Below, piece after piece: positions 1-7,396 of a stretch of DNA of 63,613 nucleotides. The stretch is from JAAYZQ01 sp034428935 (lineage in GTDB: Bacteria; Chloroflexota; Anaerolineae; JAAYZQ01): NCBI GenBank assembly GCA_034428935.1, contig DAOUHB010000058.1:1-63613 (forward strand), written 5' to 3'. The translations under genes and the position numbers were made by a program. The notes below the pieces were generated by a model. It was given only the letters and a program-made list of their open reading frames with translations. It ran no database searches and was not told where the DNA came from. Position 1 is the stretch's first letter, and each line of letters starts with the position of its first letter.

Positions 1-23
1 AAGCAGAGTTCGTGCGACAGGCG

Positions 24-1328
24 CTAGCCCCAGGGCGGCGGCACCGGCACCTGGAGGCCGTGGAGCCGGGCCTGGGCGAGGATGAGCGCCGAGAGGGCGG
101 AGGGCATGGGAAGCAGGCGCAAAGGGTTGATGCCCATGAGGCGTGCCTGCTGGCGGGTGTTGGACATCAGGTCATTGTGCTCGGGGACGGTGTAGACGCG
201 CCGGTCGGAATAGCGCTGGCGCAGCAGATCACCCACCTCCTGGCAGGCACAAGGCCCGACGATGAGGATATCGCCGGGCAAATCCTCCAGGTCCTCGGGC
301 TCAAAGCCCGCGCCGCAAACCAGCGTCCAGCCGCCGTGGCCACCGTGCTCGTTGTACAGAAACTCCTGGATGCACTCCGAGTTGCCGCGGCAGCCCTCCA
401 CGCAGGCCCGCTGCCGGCCGACCACCCAGCGAACGTCGGGGTGAAAGCGTTTCAGGAGGGTGTGGGGCACGCGGGCGACGAAACGATCCAGGGGGAGGCC
501 GCGCACGGTGATGCGCTCCAGGTCGCCCTCGCCCAACCCCCACTCGGCGCACAGGCGCAGGTGATGTACCTCGTCGAGGCCGTAGCCCAGGATGCGCGCT
601 CCGACCACGTCGACGGCCACCGTATCCCGCCCGCCGAGCAGGAGGCCCATGGGCACCAGGCACTCGCTGTGCAGCGCCCTGGGAGGCAGGTGGCCGTGGG
701 CCGTGGCCACCAGCCCATCGACGATGGTGAAATCGGGGCGGGTCAGGGCATAGAGCGCCGCCAGGCGGCGGTGCAGCGTGGCCTGGTCGTGGTGGGCAAC
801 GCGGTCGGCGCCAACGGGAAAGGCCTGCTGGTTCTTGACGCCCAGCGACACGGCCGACATGGAGTGCGTTTTGAGCTTGGGCAGGTTCAGGTAAAAGCTC
901 TGCCCCGGGGCGCCGTTGCGGCACACCACCTGGCGATACAGGCGCCGGGAGATGCGCGCCTGCGACCCGTCCCGCAGATCGACGGCGACGGCCGGACCCT
1001 CGTCCAGGTAGACGGGCTCGGCGCCATAGTAGGCACAGATGCGGTCGTAGCCGGTGGCGTGGTAGACCAGCCGTGAGAAGTTGCCGCCCGAGCCGCTCTC
1101 CATGACCGCCAGGCGGCGATAGCCGTGATCGCACAGGTAGGCAAGGAGGGCTTCCAGGACGGCCGGGTCGGTGTGCGTGTGGGGCGCAAAGTGAACGGCG
1201 TTGGGTTTGATATAGACCGTGCCCGTGGTGCGCGGAATGACGGCCTCGATGCCATCATGCTGCAAAAAGATCTCTTCCAGGGCAGATCCCAGGCGCTGCC
1301 GCGCCTCAACGACGACGACCAGGGGCAT
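24..1328 (-). CDS. DUF362 domain protein
   Basis: A 434-residue protein that looks like the DUF362 family, whose members often act as uncharacterised iron-sulfur or cofactor-related proteins. The N-terminal half carries the family-like pattern with the VYIKPNAVHFAPHTHTDP segment near residues 40-57 and the LNLPKLKTHSMSAVSLGVKN segment typical of DUF362. The C-terminal half has a cluster of cysteines (CVEGCRGNSEC, then VCG and CAC) that could bind a metal, though it is not a canonical ferredoxin CxxCxxC motif. I chose the ATG at 1328 because GAGGAGG lies just upstream; an in-frame extension to 1451 overlaps the next gene and looks non-coding. It is the last gene of a minus-strand run with the phosphatase and aldo/keto reductase. 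Function unknown. Confidence 0.8.
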   Translation of the reverse strand: MPLVVVVEARQRLGSALEEIFLQHDGIEAVIPRTTGTVYIKPNAVHFAPHTHTDPAVLEALLAYLCDHGYRRLAVMESGSGGNFSRLVYHATGYDRICAYYGAEPVYLDEGPAVAVDLRDGSQARISRRLYRQVVCRNGAPGQSFYLNLPKLKTHSMSAVSLGVKNQQAFPVGADRVAHHDQATLHRRLAALYALTRPDFTIVDGLVATAHGHLPPRALHSECLVPMGLLLGGRDTVAVDVVGARILGYGLDEVHHLRLCAEWGLGEGDLERITVRGLPLDRFVARVPHTLLKRFHPDVRWVVGRQRACVEGCRGNSECIQEFLYNEHGGHGGWTLVCGAGFEPEDLEDLPGDILIVGPCACQEVGDLLRQRYSDRRVYTVPEHNDLMSNTRQQARLMGINPLRLLPMPSALSALILAQARLHGLQVPVPPPWG

Positions 1329-1341
1329 CGAAACCTCCTCG

Positions 1342-1884
1342 TCACCCCCCCCGGGCAAAAGCCTCCAACTGCTCAATCTGAACCGACGATGGACGGACAA
1401 AGGGGCGCACCCGCCGGATCTCGGCCCACGCCTCTTCAGGTGACCGCCCACAGGTCACCAGGTAGGCGGCGACCAGGGTCGCAGCCCGTCCGATGCCCGA
1501 GCCGCAATGGACGTACACGCCTCCGCCGCGCTCGAGCTCCTCGGCGATAAATTCGCTGCCCCGCCGCAAGTGTTCCAGGGAGGGTGCTTTGTCGTCCACG
1601 GTGGGCAGGTACAAATAGCGCTCCGGGGCAATGCCCAGGGCGCGATCATCCCATTCGATGCGCATGTTGACCACGGCCGTGATGCCCCGGCCCTTCAGGC
1701 GAGGCCAGCCATAGCGGCGATACTGGCCACCCAGGTGAAGCCCGGGCACAATCTCGCTCACCCGCCGGATGGGAGCGCCGCGAAAGATGCGGACCAGGTG
1801 ATCGGCAGCCCACCAGGCCGTGGTCCGCACCCCCTGCCTGGTCAGACGTTGCCACAGAATCGACAGCCCCTTGCTCAACTTCAC
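1342..1884 (-). CDS. Dual-specificity (tyrosine-type) protein phosphatase
   Basis: A 180-residue protein of the cysteine-dependent dual-specificity phosphatase family. The catalytic P-loop HCGSGIGR is visible with Cys127 and Arg133 (HCx5R), and LPTVDDKAPS around residues 94-103 supplies the likely general acid Asp. Such enzymes dephosphorylate proteins or small phosphorylated molecules; the substrate here is unknown. The start is GTG at 1884: AGGAGG sits 8 bases upstream, inside the end of the aldo/keto reductase gene, whose stop lies one base before this start. That near-overlap implies translational coupling. The longer in-frame reading to 2148 lies wholly over the reductase and is rejected. 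Confidence 0.88.
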   Translation of the reverse strand: MKLSKGLSILWQRLTRQGVRTTAWWAADHLVRIFRGAPIRRVSEIVPGLHLGGQYRRYGWPRLKGRGITAVVNMRIEWDDRALGIAPERYLYLPTVDDKAPSLEHLRRGSEFIAEELERGGGVYVHCGSGIGRAATLVAAYLVTCGRSPEEAWAEIRRVRPFVRPSSVQIEQLEAFARGG

Positions 1885-1885
1885 G

Positions 1886-2797
1886 TCAGGGCACCTCCTG
1901 GCCCGCCGAGGCTGTCCACAGGGCGAACCATTGCTCGCGAGAGAGGTGCAGGCCGGCGGCCGCCGCCGCGCTACGGATGCGCTCGAGCTTGCCGCTGCCC
2001 AGCAGCGGGACGATGCGGGCGGGATGGCGCAGGACCCAGGCCAGGGCCACCTGGCCGGCCTGTGCGCCGCCCAGCTCCCGGCCCACCTCGTCCAGGGCGC
2101 GGCGCACGCGGAGCGACTGCGCGTCTTCGTCGCGGAACAGGCGCCCACCGGCCAGCGCGGACCAGGCCATGGGCGAGATGCCCAGGCGCTGGCACTGATC
2201 GACGGTCCCGTCGCCCAGGACTTTCATGTTCAACAGGGACAGCTCCACCTGGTTGGTGACCAGGGGCATGGGGAGGCGCGAGGCCAGCAAATCGAACTGC
2301 CACGGTGTGAAATTCGAGACGCCGAAATGGAGGACCTTGCCCGCCACCCGGAGCGCCTGAAAGGCCTCGGCCACCTCGTCGGCGTCGAGGAGGGGGTCGG
2401 GGCGGTGGATAAGCAGCAGGTCGAGGTGATCGGTGTTCAGCAGCCGCAACGAGTTTTCAGCCGACGCGATAATGTGCTCGCGGCTGGTGTCATAGTGCTT
2501 GAGCCGGTGGGCCGGGCGCCGGTCCGACACAACCTTGATGCCGCACTTGGTCACGAGCTGCAGGCGATGGCGCAGCGAGGGCTCCAGGGCCAGGGCGCGG
2601 CCAAAGAGCTCCTCGGCGGCATAATCGCCATAGATGTCGGCGTGGTCAAAGGTGGTGATGCCCAGGTCGATGCTACCGTGAACCAGGTCCAGCACCTCGG
2701 CGTCCGACAGTCCCCAGCTTGCCACGCGCCACAGCCCGAGGGCCAGGCGCGAAACCTGGGGACCGGACGGCGCCAGGTCCAGGGTGGGAACGGTCAT
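1886..2797 (-). CDS. Aldo/keto reductase, YdhF-like
   Basis: A 303-residue NAD(P)H-dependent aldo/keto reductase with a TIM-barrel fold, closest in look to the E. coli YdhF type. The catalytic tetrad is readable: Asp51 and Tyr56 in FDHADIYG, Lys84 in LVTKCG, and His131 in LLIHRPD. The motifs FGVSNFTPWQ and NQVELSLLN are also typical. The ATG at 2797 gives a normal family N-terminus (TLDLAPSGPQVSRLALG); a GGGAG lies about 15 bases upstream, so the ribosome site is weak. It leads a three-gene minus-strand run with the phosphatase and DUF362 gene. The carbonyl substrate cannot be told from sequence. Confidence 0.93.
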   Translation of the reverse strand: MTVPTLDLAPSGPQVSRLALGLWRVASWGLSDAEVLDLVHGSIDLGITTFDHADIYGDYAAEELFGRALALEPSLRHRLQLVTKCGIKVVSDRRPAHRLKHYDTSREHIIASAENSLRLLNTDHLDLLLIHRPDPLLDADEVAEAFQALRVAGKVLHFGVSNFTPWQFDLLASRLPMPLVTNQVELSLLNMKVLGDGTVDQCQRLGISPMAWSALAGGRLFRDEDAQSLRVRRALDEVGRELGGAQAGQVALAWVLRHPARIVPLLGSGKLERIRSAAAAAGLHLSREQWFALWTASAGQEVP

Positions 2798-2832
2798 CCT
2801 CGCGTCTCTCCCGATATCAATATGGGGTATAC

Positions 2833-3222
2833 TTAGCGCTCCAGCGCCAGGCGCGCCCAGTGAAAGCCTTCCCGAAGCCACGTGGCGTACTGCTGCAACG
2901 TCTGGCGGCGATGGGACTCCTCGGTCAGCAGGTAGACCCGCAAACCGCCCATCTCGACCACGTCCAGAAAGCCGTCCTGGACCAGGGCGTCCAGCACGGG
3001 CCCGACCTCGAACGGCTGCCGCCCGACCCGGACGGCGAGGCCCTGGGCTGTATCATTCGCGTAGGGATTGTCTACGAAAAAAGCGACGAGATCGGCGCCG
3101 ATGAGATCGGAGGCCAGACGCGTCAGGGCACCCCACAGGCCATTGCCTTCGGCCCAGGGAATGACCTTGTCTTCGTCGGCTCGATCCAGGGCCTGTTGTT
3201 GCTCGAAGCCTTTTTGTTCCAA
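2833..3222 (-). CDS. Conserved hypothetical protein, possible winged-helix fold
   Basis: I do not recognise this protein. It is small (129 residues from the start chosen), soluble, with no signal peptide. The middle and end (VGPVLDALVQDGFLDVVEMGGLRVYLLT) read like a winged-helix wing, with a recognition-type helix before a beta hairpin, so a DNA-binding or adaptor role is possible but unproven. Two starts compete. ATG at 3258 has no ribosome site and lies upstream of the transcript start expected from the promoter at 3249-3277. TTG at 3222 has GGGGAGAAGG about 7 bases upstream and lies inside that transcript. I prefer 3222. It is followed by the aldo/keto reductase 35 bases on and may be the first gene of that operon. 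Confidence 0.6.
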   Translation of the reverse strand: MEQKGFEQQQALDRADEDKVIPWAEGNGLWGALTRLASDLIGADLVAFFVDNPYANDTAQGLAVRVGRQPFEVGPVLDALVQDGFLDVVEMGGLRVYLLTEESHRRQTLQQYATWLREGFHWARLALER

Positions 3223-3248
3223 CAGTAGTTCCTTCTCCCCTCGGGTCA

Positions 3249-3277
3249 ACTGTATCATCAAAGGCAGTCGGTGTCAA
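3249..3277 (-). promoter_or_regulatory. Sigma-70-type promoter for the minus-strand 2833-24 gene run
   Basis: On the minus strand TTGACA (3277-3272) is followed after 17 bases by TACAGT (3254-3249) preceded by TGA, an extended -10. It sits back to back with the promoter at 3302-3331. Confidence 0.6.
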
Positions 3278-3301
3278 TAGTACCGCTGTCCCAAGAATGC
3301 A

Positions 3302-3331
3302 TTGGACAAAAGCTACAAAGTATGATACAGT
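3302..3331 (+). promoter_or_regulatory. Sigma-70-type promoter for the PrsW-like gene
   Basis: TTGGAC (3302-3307), an 18-base spacer and TGATACAGT (-10 at 3326-3331). The same nine-base extended -10 word occurs in the divergent promoter on the other strand. The expected transcript start is near 3338, upstream of the ATG at 3370. Confidence 0.55.
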
Positions 3332-3369
3332 CCCGATATGATGTCCACGAACACGCAAAGGTACGGATC

Positions 3370-4686
3370 ATGGCACCCTCGACACCTTTCATAGATGACG
3401 TTGCGAACTCTCCCGAAGTTCCCGCGCCCCAAAGCCAGGCCCCCGGTGAGCCGCGTCTCCTCGGCGCCTGGCGCGTGGTGGTGCTCATCGCCGCCCTGGG
3501 CATCGTGGTGCTGGGGCTCGCCGGCGCCCTCATCGGCCTGCTGCTCGCACTCCTATCGCCTCCCGGCGAGCGGCTGGCCGGCACGACCGTCAGCGTCGCT
3601 CTCCTGGCCCTGACGGCCGGGCTGGGCTTGCCCCTGGCCTGGGCCGCCTGGCAGGCCATGCAGGGACGGCCGTCTTCGACCTTCCGGCCAAAGAGCCCCT
3701 GGGTCCTGGTCGCGGCCTTTATCCTGGCCGTAGCGGGCGGGCAGGCAGTCCTGGAGCTGGGGCTGATGCCCTCGCTGCTCTTTCCACCGTTCCACGTCGT
3801 CGCGTCCCTGGTCCCACCGTTGGTCATCCTGGCCCTCGTCGCCCGCGGCCTGGGGGGCGCGGGGCGCTGGCGCGACGCGACATTGCAGCTTTCCAGCGGC
3901 GCCTTCCTGGCCACGCCCCTCGCCTTTCTCGTCGAGGGCGTCTTTCTCTTTGGGCTCGTGGTCCTCCTCGTCGTGGGCCCCATGATGCAGCCCGGCGGAG
4001 CGGAAATGCTGGAATCGCTGGCCGAACTGCCGATGGATGCGATGGACAGCACGTGGCTCCAGGATCCCGAGGCCCTGCTGCCCCTGGTGCTCTCGCCCGG
4101 GCTCGTGATGGCCGCCCTTCTCATCACCGCCGTGTTCGTGCCCCTCGTGGAGGAACTGGCCAAGGGCGTGGGCGTGGCGCTCATGTCCTACCGGCTGCCC
4201 GACGAGCGGCAGGCCATGCTGTGGGGGCTCGCCGGCGGCGCGGGGTTCGCCATGGTCGAGGGGCTCTTTAACACCATGGGCAGCCTGCCGTCGTGGGCGC
4301 CCGTCATCGTGCTGCGGGTGGGGGCCACCCTCCTCCACTGCACGGCCGGGGCGCTCATGGGCCTCGCCTGGCAGCAGATCCTCGTCCGGCGCCGCTGGGG
4401 GCCGGCCCTGGGGCTGTACGTCGCCGCCGTCGCCATGCACGCCGCCTGGAACACGGTCAGCATCGGTATGGCATTCCTGCAGCTCGGCACCGCCATACCC
4501 GAGGCTTCGGGCATATCCGGGCAACTGGCAGCGGTGGGGACGACGGGCTTTGTGGTCCTGCTCGTCGTCCTGGCAGCCGGGATGTCCCTGCTCCTGATGG
4601 TGCTCACGCGGCGGCTTGCCCGCCGCGGCCAGCCGGCCGGCGAAAAAGCCCTCGCCCCTGCACCTCCGCCTGATCAAGTCGGATGA
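3370..4686 (+). CDS. PrsW-family intramembrane metalloprotease
   Basis: A 438-residue polytopic membrane protein of the PrsW/CPBP-like intramembrane protease group. After a short soluble start come about nine to ten hydrophobic segments. The family motifs are present in order: PLVEELAKG (Glu261-Glu262), GFAMVEGLFNT, HCTAGALMGLAW and HAAWN; the Glu and His residues are the likely zinc ligands. In Bacillus subtilis PrsW cleaves an anti-sigma factor, but no anti-sigma gene is visible nearby, so the substrate is unknown. I chose the ATG at 3370, with AAAGG upstream and a promoter at 3302-3331; upstream in-frame codons precede the expected transcript start. The next gene begins 3 bases after the stop. 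Confidence 0.83.
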   Translation: MAPSTPFIDDVANSPEVPAPQSQAPGEPRLLGAWRVVVLIAALGIVVLGLAGALIGLLLALLSPPGERLAGTTVSVALLALTAGLGLPLAWAAWQAMQGRPSSTFRPKSPWVLVAAFILAVAGGQAVLELGLMPSLLFPPFHVVASLVPPLVILALVARGLGGAGRWRDATLQLSSGAFLATPLAFLVEGVFLFGLVVLLVVGPMMQPGGAEMLESLAELPMDAMDSTWLQDPEALLPLVLSPGLVMAALLITAVFVPLVEELAKGVGVALMSYRLPDERQAMLWGLAGGAGFAMVEGLFNTMGSLPSWAPVIVLRVGATLLHCTAGALMGLAWQQILVRRRWGPALGLYVAAVAMHAAWNTVSIGMAFLQLGTAIPEASGISGQLAAVGTTGFVVLLVVLAAGMSLLLMVLTRRLARRGQPAGEKALAPAPPPDQVG

Positions 4687-4689
4687 GCA

Positions 4690-5490
4690 ATGGTACCACG
4701 CAAGGACAGCGACGAAAGATACATCCTTGACCTCGTGGCCGAGGTGCTGGCCGAGCCCGACTATCGCTGGCAACACCGCTTCCCGACCCTGCTGGGCGAT
4801 CCCGGACAGGACGGGAAACGGCGCCCGTTGCCCGTAGACGGCTACTTTCCGCGGCACAAGCTCATCGTCGAGTACTGGGAAAAGCAGCACAGCAACCCGG
4901 TGCCCATCATGGACGAGGCCATGTCCATCAGCGGCGTGTCGCGGGGGCACCAGCGTCGCCTGTACGACGAGCGGCGGCGCACGTGGGCCCGGGCCAATGG
5001 CCTGCGCCTGGTGGTCCTGGACTATCGTGGCTTCGAGACCGACCGCCAGGGACGGCTGCGGCGCAACGTGGAGGCCGACCGCCAGGCCGTGGCCGCGGCG
5101 CTGCGGGCCGCGGACATCCTCGCCGAGCCGGCCCGGGTTGCCTTTGACGGGCAGGCCTATCGTCGGGAGGTCGACCGGGGCTGTTTCATCTGCCGCCTGG
5201 TGCGCGGGGCTGCTGAAGACCCCCAGGAGGCGGGCGGCCAGGAGCACGTCCTGTGGCGCGACGGCGAAACCATTGCCTTCCTGGATCGCTACCCCACCGT
5301 CTACGGCCACGTGCTGGTGGCGCCGGTGGCCCACCGGGAGCAGGTGAGCGGCGATTTTACGCTGCAGCAGTACCTGGCCCTGCAGCGGGTGGTCCACGCT
5401 GTGGCCGAGGCGGCGCGCCTGGCCCTCAAGCCCGAGCGGATCTATGTCCTGTCGTTGGGCAGCCAGCAGGCCAACGCCCACGTCCACTAG
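4690..5490 (+). CDS. VSR/DUF559-like nuclease domain fused to HIT domain, interrupted by TAG
   Basis: The reading frame gives 266 residues and then a TAG at 5488-5490, but the same frame continues with clear coding sense to 5649. Residues 1-145 resemble the VSR/DUF559 restriction-endonuclease-like fold: LPVDGYFPRHKLIVEYWEKQH mirrors the VDFxxPxxxLVIELDGxxH core, with Asp50 and Glu61, although the usual second acidic or lysine position is altered. From about residue 155 a HIT (histidine triad) nucleotide-binding domain follows, with CFIC, a LDRYPTVYGHVLVAP strand and then NAHVH. The TAG replaces one residue inside the HxHxH active-site triad, and HV follows directly. HIT proteins hydrolyse or transfer nucleotidyl groups. 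Without readthrough the catalytic end is missing. It lies 3 bases after the PrsW gene. Confidence 0.7.
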   Translation: MVPRKDSDERYILDLVAEVLAEPDYRWQHRFPTLLGDPGQDGKRRPLPVDGYFPRHKLIVEYWEKQHSNPVPIMDEAMSISGVSRGHQRRLYDERRRTWARANGLRLVVLDYRGFETDRQGRLRRNVEADRQAVAAALRAADILAEPARVAFDGQAYRREVDRGCFICRLVRGAAEDPQEAGGQEHVLWRDGETIAFLDRYPTVYGHVLVAPVAHREQVSGDFTLQQYLALQRVVHAVAEAARLALKPERIYVLSLGSQQANAHVH

Positions 5491-5649
5491 CACGTGGTGC
5501 CCTGCCCCCCGGGCGTGCCGTTTGAGGAACAGCAACTGGCACTGCTGGACAAGGAAAAGCGGGGGATCCTGGCGCTGGAGCCCGAAGAGGCCGTCGCCCT
5601 GGTCGAGCGCCTGCGCGCCCACCTGCCGGCCTGGATGCGGCGGCGCTGA
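5491..5649 (+). pseudogene. Severed C-terminal end of the HIT domain
   Basis: In the frame of the preceding gene, right after the TAG, the sequence reads HVVPCPPGVPFEEQQLALLD and ends with RRR and TGA at 5647-5649. HVVP directly after HVH is the standard HIT-family ending, often with Trp or Gln between. A single G-to-A change of TGG, or C-to-T of CAG, would explain the TAG. TAG is a normal stop codon for at least six other genes in this window, so genome-wide recoding is unlikely. I infer a nonsense mutation, a sequencing error, or low-level readthrough. Confidence 0.72.
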
Positions 5650-5653
5650 GGCC

Positions 5654-6844
5654 TCAGGAACCGGCCTCCACGGTCTCCAGGCGGGCCGCAGCCAGGGCCC
5701 GCGCCACCATGCCTTCCACGTCGAGGCCGGCCTCAGCGTCGTCGAGCTCGGCCACGCTGGGCCGGGTGACCACCTGGCGGGGCACCAGGAACTGGCAGCA
5801 GTCGTCGCTGGACTGGATGGACAGCTCGTACGTGCCGATGGCCTGCGCCAGGTTGACGATCTCTTGTTTGTCCAGGCCGATGAGGGGCCGCAGCACCGGC
5901 AGCGTGGTCACGGCCTGCACCGCGCCCAGGCTCTCCAGGGTTTGTGACGCCACCTGGCCCAGGTTCTCGCCCGTCACCAGCGCCAGCCCCCCTTCCCGCA
6001 GCGTCAGGTCCTGGGCCACGCGAAACATCAGCCGGCGGTAGAGCAGGATGCGGGGCGGCGCCGGCGCTTCGACCACCATCTCGCGCTGAATCTCGCCGAT
6101 GGGCACCACGTAATAGCTCGGCGACAGCCCATAGTCCTGGAGGCGGGTCACCAACTGGCGAATCTTGAACTCGGAGCCAAGCCAATCGCCAAAGGGCCCG
6201 CTGTGGAAATGGACCGGCACCGTGCGGCAGCCGCGCTTCAGGGCATAGTAGCCGGCCACCGGCGAGTCGATGCCGCCGCTGAGGAGCAGGCCGACGGTGC
6301 CACTGGCGCCCACGGGCAGCCCGCCTACGCCGGCCGCGCGCTCGAAATAAAAGACAAACATCTGCTGCAACACCTCGACCCATATGACCAGGTCGGGGTT
6401 CGACAGGTCCACGGGCCAGCCCGTGGCCGCCCGGACGTGCGCTCCCAGCTCGGCATTGATCTGCGGCGAGGTGAGGGGAAAGCCCTTGTCGCCGCGGCGG
6501 GCCTGGACGCGGAACGAGCCCACCGGCCGCCCGGGCAGGGCGTCGACCACGGCCGCCTTCAGGGCCTCCAGGTCGCGCTCCAGGCCAAAGGCGGGGGCGG
6601 CGTAGGCAATGCCCGGCACCGTTTGCAGCCGGGCCAGCGCCTCGTCGACGACGGCGTCGCCGGGCAACGACACCAGGAAGCGGCCGTGCTGCCAGCGCAC
6701 GGCGATGCCCTCCAGCCCCGCCAGCCGCCGGCGGATATTCTCCTGGAGATGCCTCTCGAAAAAGGGCCGGTTCCTGCCCTTGAGGCCGATCTCCGAGTAG
6801 TGAACGACGATCAGACGCCTTATTTTTCCAGATCTCGTTTTCAT
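5654..6844 (-). CDS. thiI: tRNA 4-thiouridine synthase ThiI (no rhodanese domain)
   Basis: A 396-residue ThiI, which adenylates tRNA U8 and inserts sulfur to make 4-thiouridine, and in some species helps thiazole synthesis. The N-terminal ferredoxin-like and THUMP domains cover residues 1-170 (SEIGLKGRNRPFFERHL at the start). The PP-loop is SGGIDSP at 189-195. SSDDCCQFLVP near residue 345 holds a cysteine in the region of the E. coli catalytic disulfide. The C-terminal rhodanese domain of E. coli ThiI is absent, as in many bacteria, so sulfur probably comes directly from a cysteine desulfurase; sufS in this window is one candidate. The stop lies 4 bases from the end of the opposing HIT gene. 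Confidence 0.95.
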   Translation of the reverse strand: MKTRSGKIRRLIVVHYSEIGLKGRNRPFFERHLQENIRRRLAGLEGIAVRWQHGRFLVSLPGDAVVDEALARLQTVPGIAYAAPAFGLERDLEALKAAVVDALPGRPVGSFRVQARRGDKGFPLTSPQINAELGAHVRAATGWPVDLSNPDLVIWVEVLQQMFVFYFERAAGVGGLPVGASGTVGLLLSGGIDSPVAGYYALKRGCRTVPVHFHSGPFGDWLGSEFKIRQLVTRLQDYGLSPSYYVVPIGEIQREMVVEAPAPPRILLYRRLMFRVAQDLTLREGGLALVTGENLGQVASQTLESLGAVQAVTTLPVLRPLIGLDKQEIVNLAQAIGTYELSIQSSDDCCQFLVPRQVVTRPSVAELDDAEAGLDVEGMVARALAAARLETVEAGS

Positions 6845-6852
6845 ATTCTGTT

Positions 6853-6861
6853 ATTTTACCA
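6853..6861 (-). promoter_or_regulatory. Extended -10 element for thiI
   Basis: On the minus strand TGGTAAAAT lies 8 bases upstream of the thiI ATG. The position 17 bases further up reads TTCGCG, a poor -35, so the promoter would rest on the extended -10. The predicted transcript would start within a few bases of the ATG, making the mRNA nearly leaderless; no ribosome site is seen. Confidence 0.4.
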
Positions 6862-6945
6862 CGGCGGTACCGGATCGCGAAATCGGGACGGATGGAGAGC
6901 CCGGCGGGGCGAACCCCTGATTCTGCTCACTTGCTCGGCTTGGAT

Positions 6946-6976
6946 CGCCAGAACCGCCAGATCTGGCGATCTGGCG
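6946..6976. repeat. 31-bp dyad built from CGCCAGA / TCTGGCG units
   Basis: Two CGCCAGA units are followed immediately by two TCTGGCG units, making a nested inverted repeat whose core CGCCAGATCTGGCG is a perfect 14-bp palindrome. It lies between thiI and the small gene at 7104, about 60 bases upstream of the latter's -35 box. It could be an operator or a REP-type repeat; nothing else is seen in the 6862-7035 stretch. Confidence 0.5.
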
Positions 6977-7035
6977 GGAGCGAGCGGGACAAACCCGAGC
7001 GATATTCAGATTTCCCGGGCGGCGCGGGCCGCGCC

Positions 7036-7064
7036 TTGACAGGGGCGTCAACCTGGGTTATGAT
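7036..7064 (+). promoter_or_regulatory. Sigma-70-type promoter for the 78-residue protein
   Basis: TTGACA (7036-7041), a 17-base spacer and TATGAT (7059-7064). The gene starts 40 bases downstream with a strong AGGGAGG ribosome site. Confidence 0.7.
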
Positions 7065-7103
7065 GGATACAGAGCAGCCACCAGGCTGTTTCAGGGAGGA
7101 AAC

Positions 7104-7340
7104 ATGGCTTCCTGGGGAACGGGCTACAGCCGATGCTACACGCTGCACGGCGAGGGCGACATCGCCGCGGCGACGGCCGTCCAGGCGCAGATGCGCGAGT
7201 ATGGCATGTGCAGCTACTTTCAATGGGACCCACGGCCTCCCAGGTGGCGCTTTTTCTACGAGACGAACTGCTCCCGGGCCGAGCTGGAGCAACGCCTGGG
7301 CGCGCTCCTGGCCCGGTTCAAGATCTTGATCGAGGATTAA
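7104..7340 (+). CDS. Small conserved-looking protein of unknown function
   Basis: A 78-residue protein I do not recognise. It has its own promoter (7036-7064) and AGGGAGGAAAC before the ATG, so it is very likely a real gene. The sequence is compact and mixed alpha/beta in character: aromatic-rich FQWDPRPPRWRFFYETNC in the middle, then an amphipathic helix (RAELEQRLGALLARFKILI). Cysteines occur at three places (SRC, GMC, TNC). There is no signal peptide or membrane segment. It stands just upstream of the tmRNA but has a separate promoter, so a functional link is not implied. Confidence 0.7.
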   Translation: MASWGTGYSRCYTLHGEGDIAAATAVQAQMREYGMCSYFQWDPRPPRWRFFYETNCSRAELEQRLGALLARFKILIED

Positions 7341-7348
7341 TCACAATC

Positions 7349-7377
7349 TTGATTTTTTCAGGCTTGTGTGGTAGAAT
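7349..7377 (+). promoter_or_regulatory. Promoter of the tmRNA gene
   Basis: TTGATT (7349-7354), a 17-base spacer and TGGTAGAAT with the -10 at 7372-7377. The expected start near 7384 leaves a short 5' leader that RNase P would remove before the mature GGGG end at 7397. Confidence 0.65.
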
Positions 7378-7396
7378 TACCATCGTAGACCGGCCT

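Noticed and set aside
5488..5490. Genome-wide reassignment of TAG as a sense codon
   Set aside because: DUF362, the prenyl synthase, icd, pruA, the MFS gene and DUF488 all end at TAG where their families end.
3553..5622. Long minus-strand frame opposite the PrsW and HIT genes
   Set aside because: Antisense shadow with His/Gln/Gly-rich translation; the plus-strand genes have clear family motifs.
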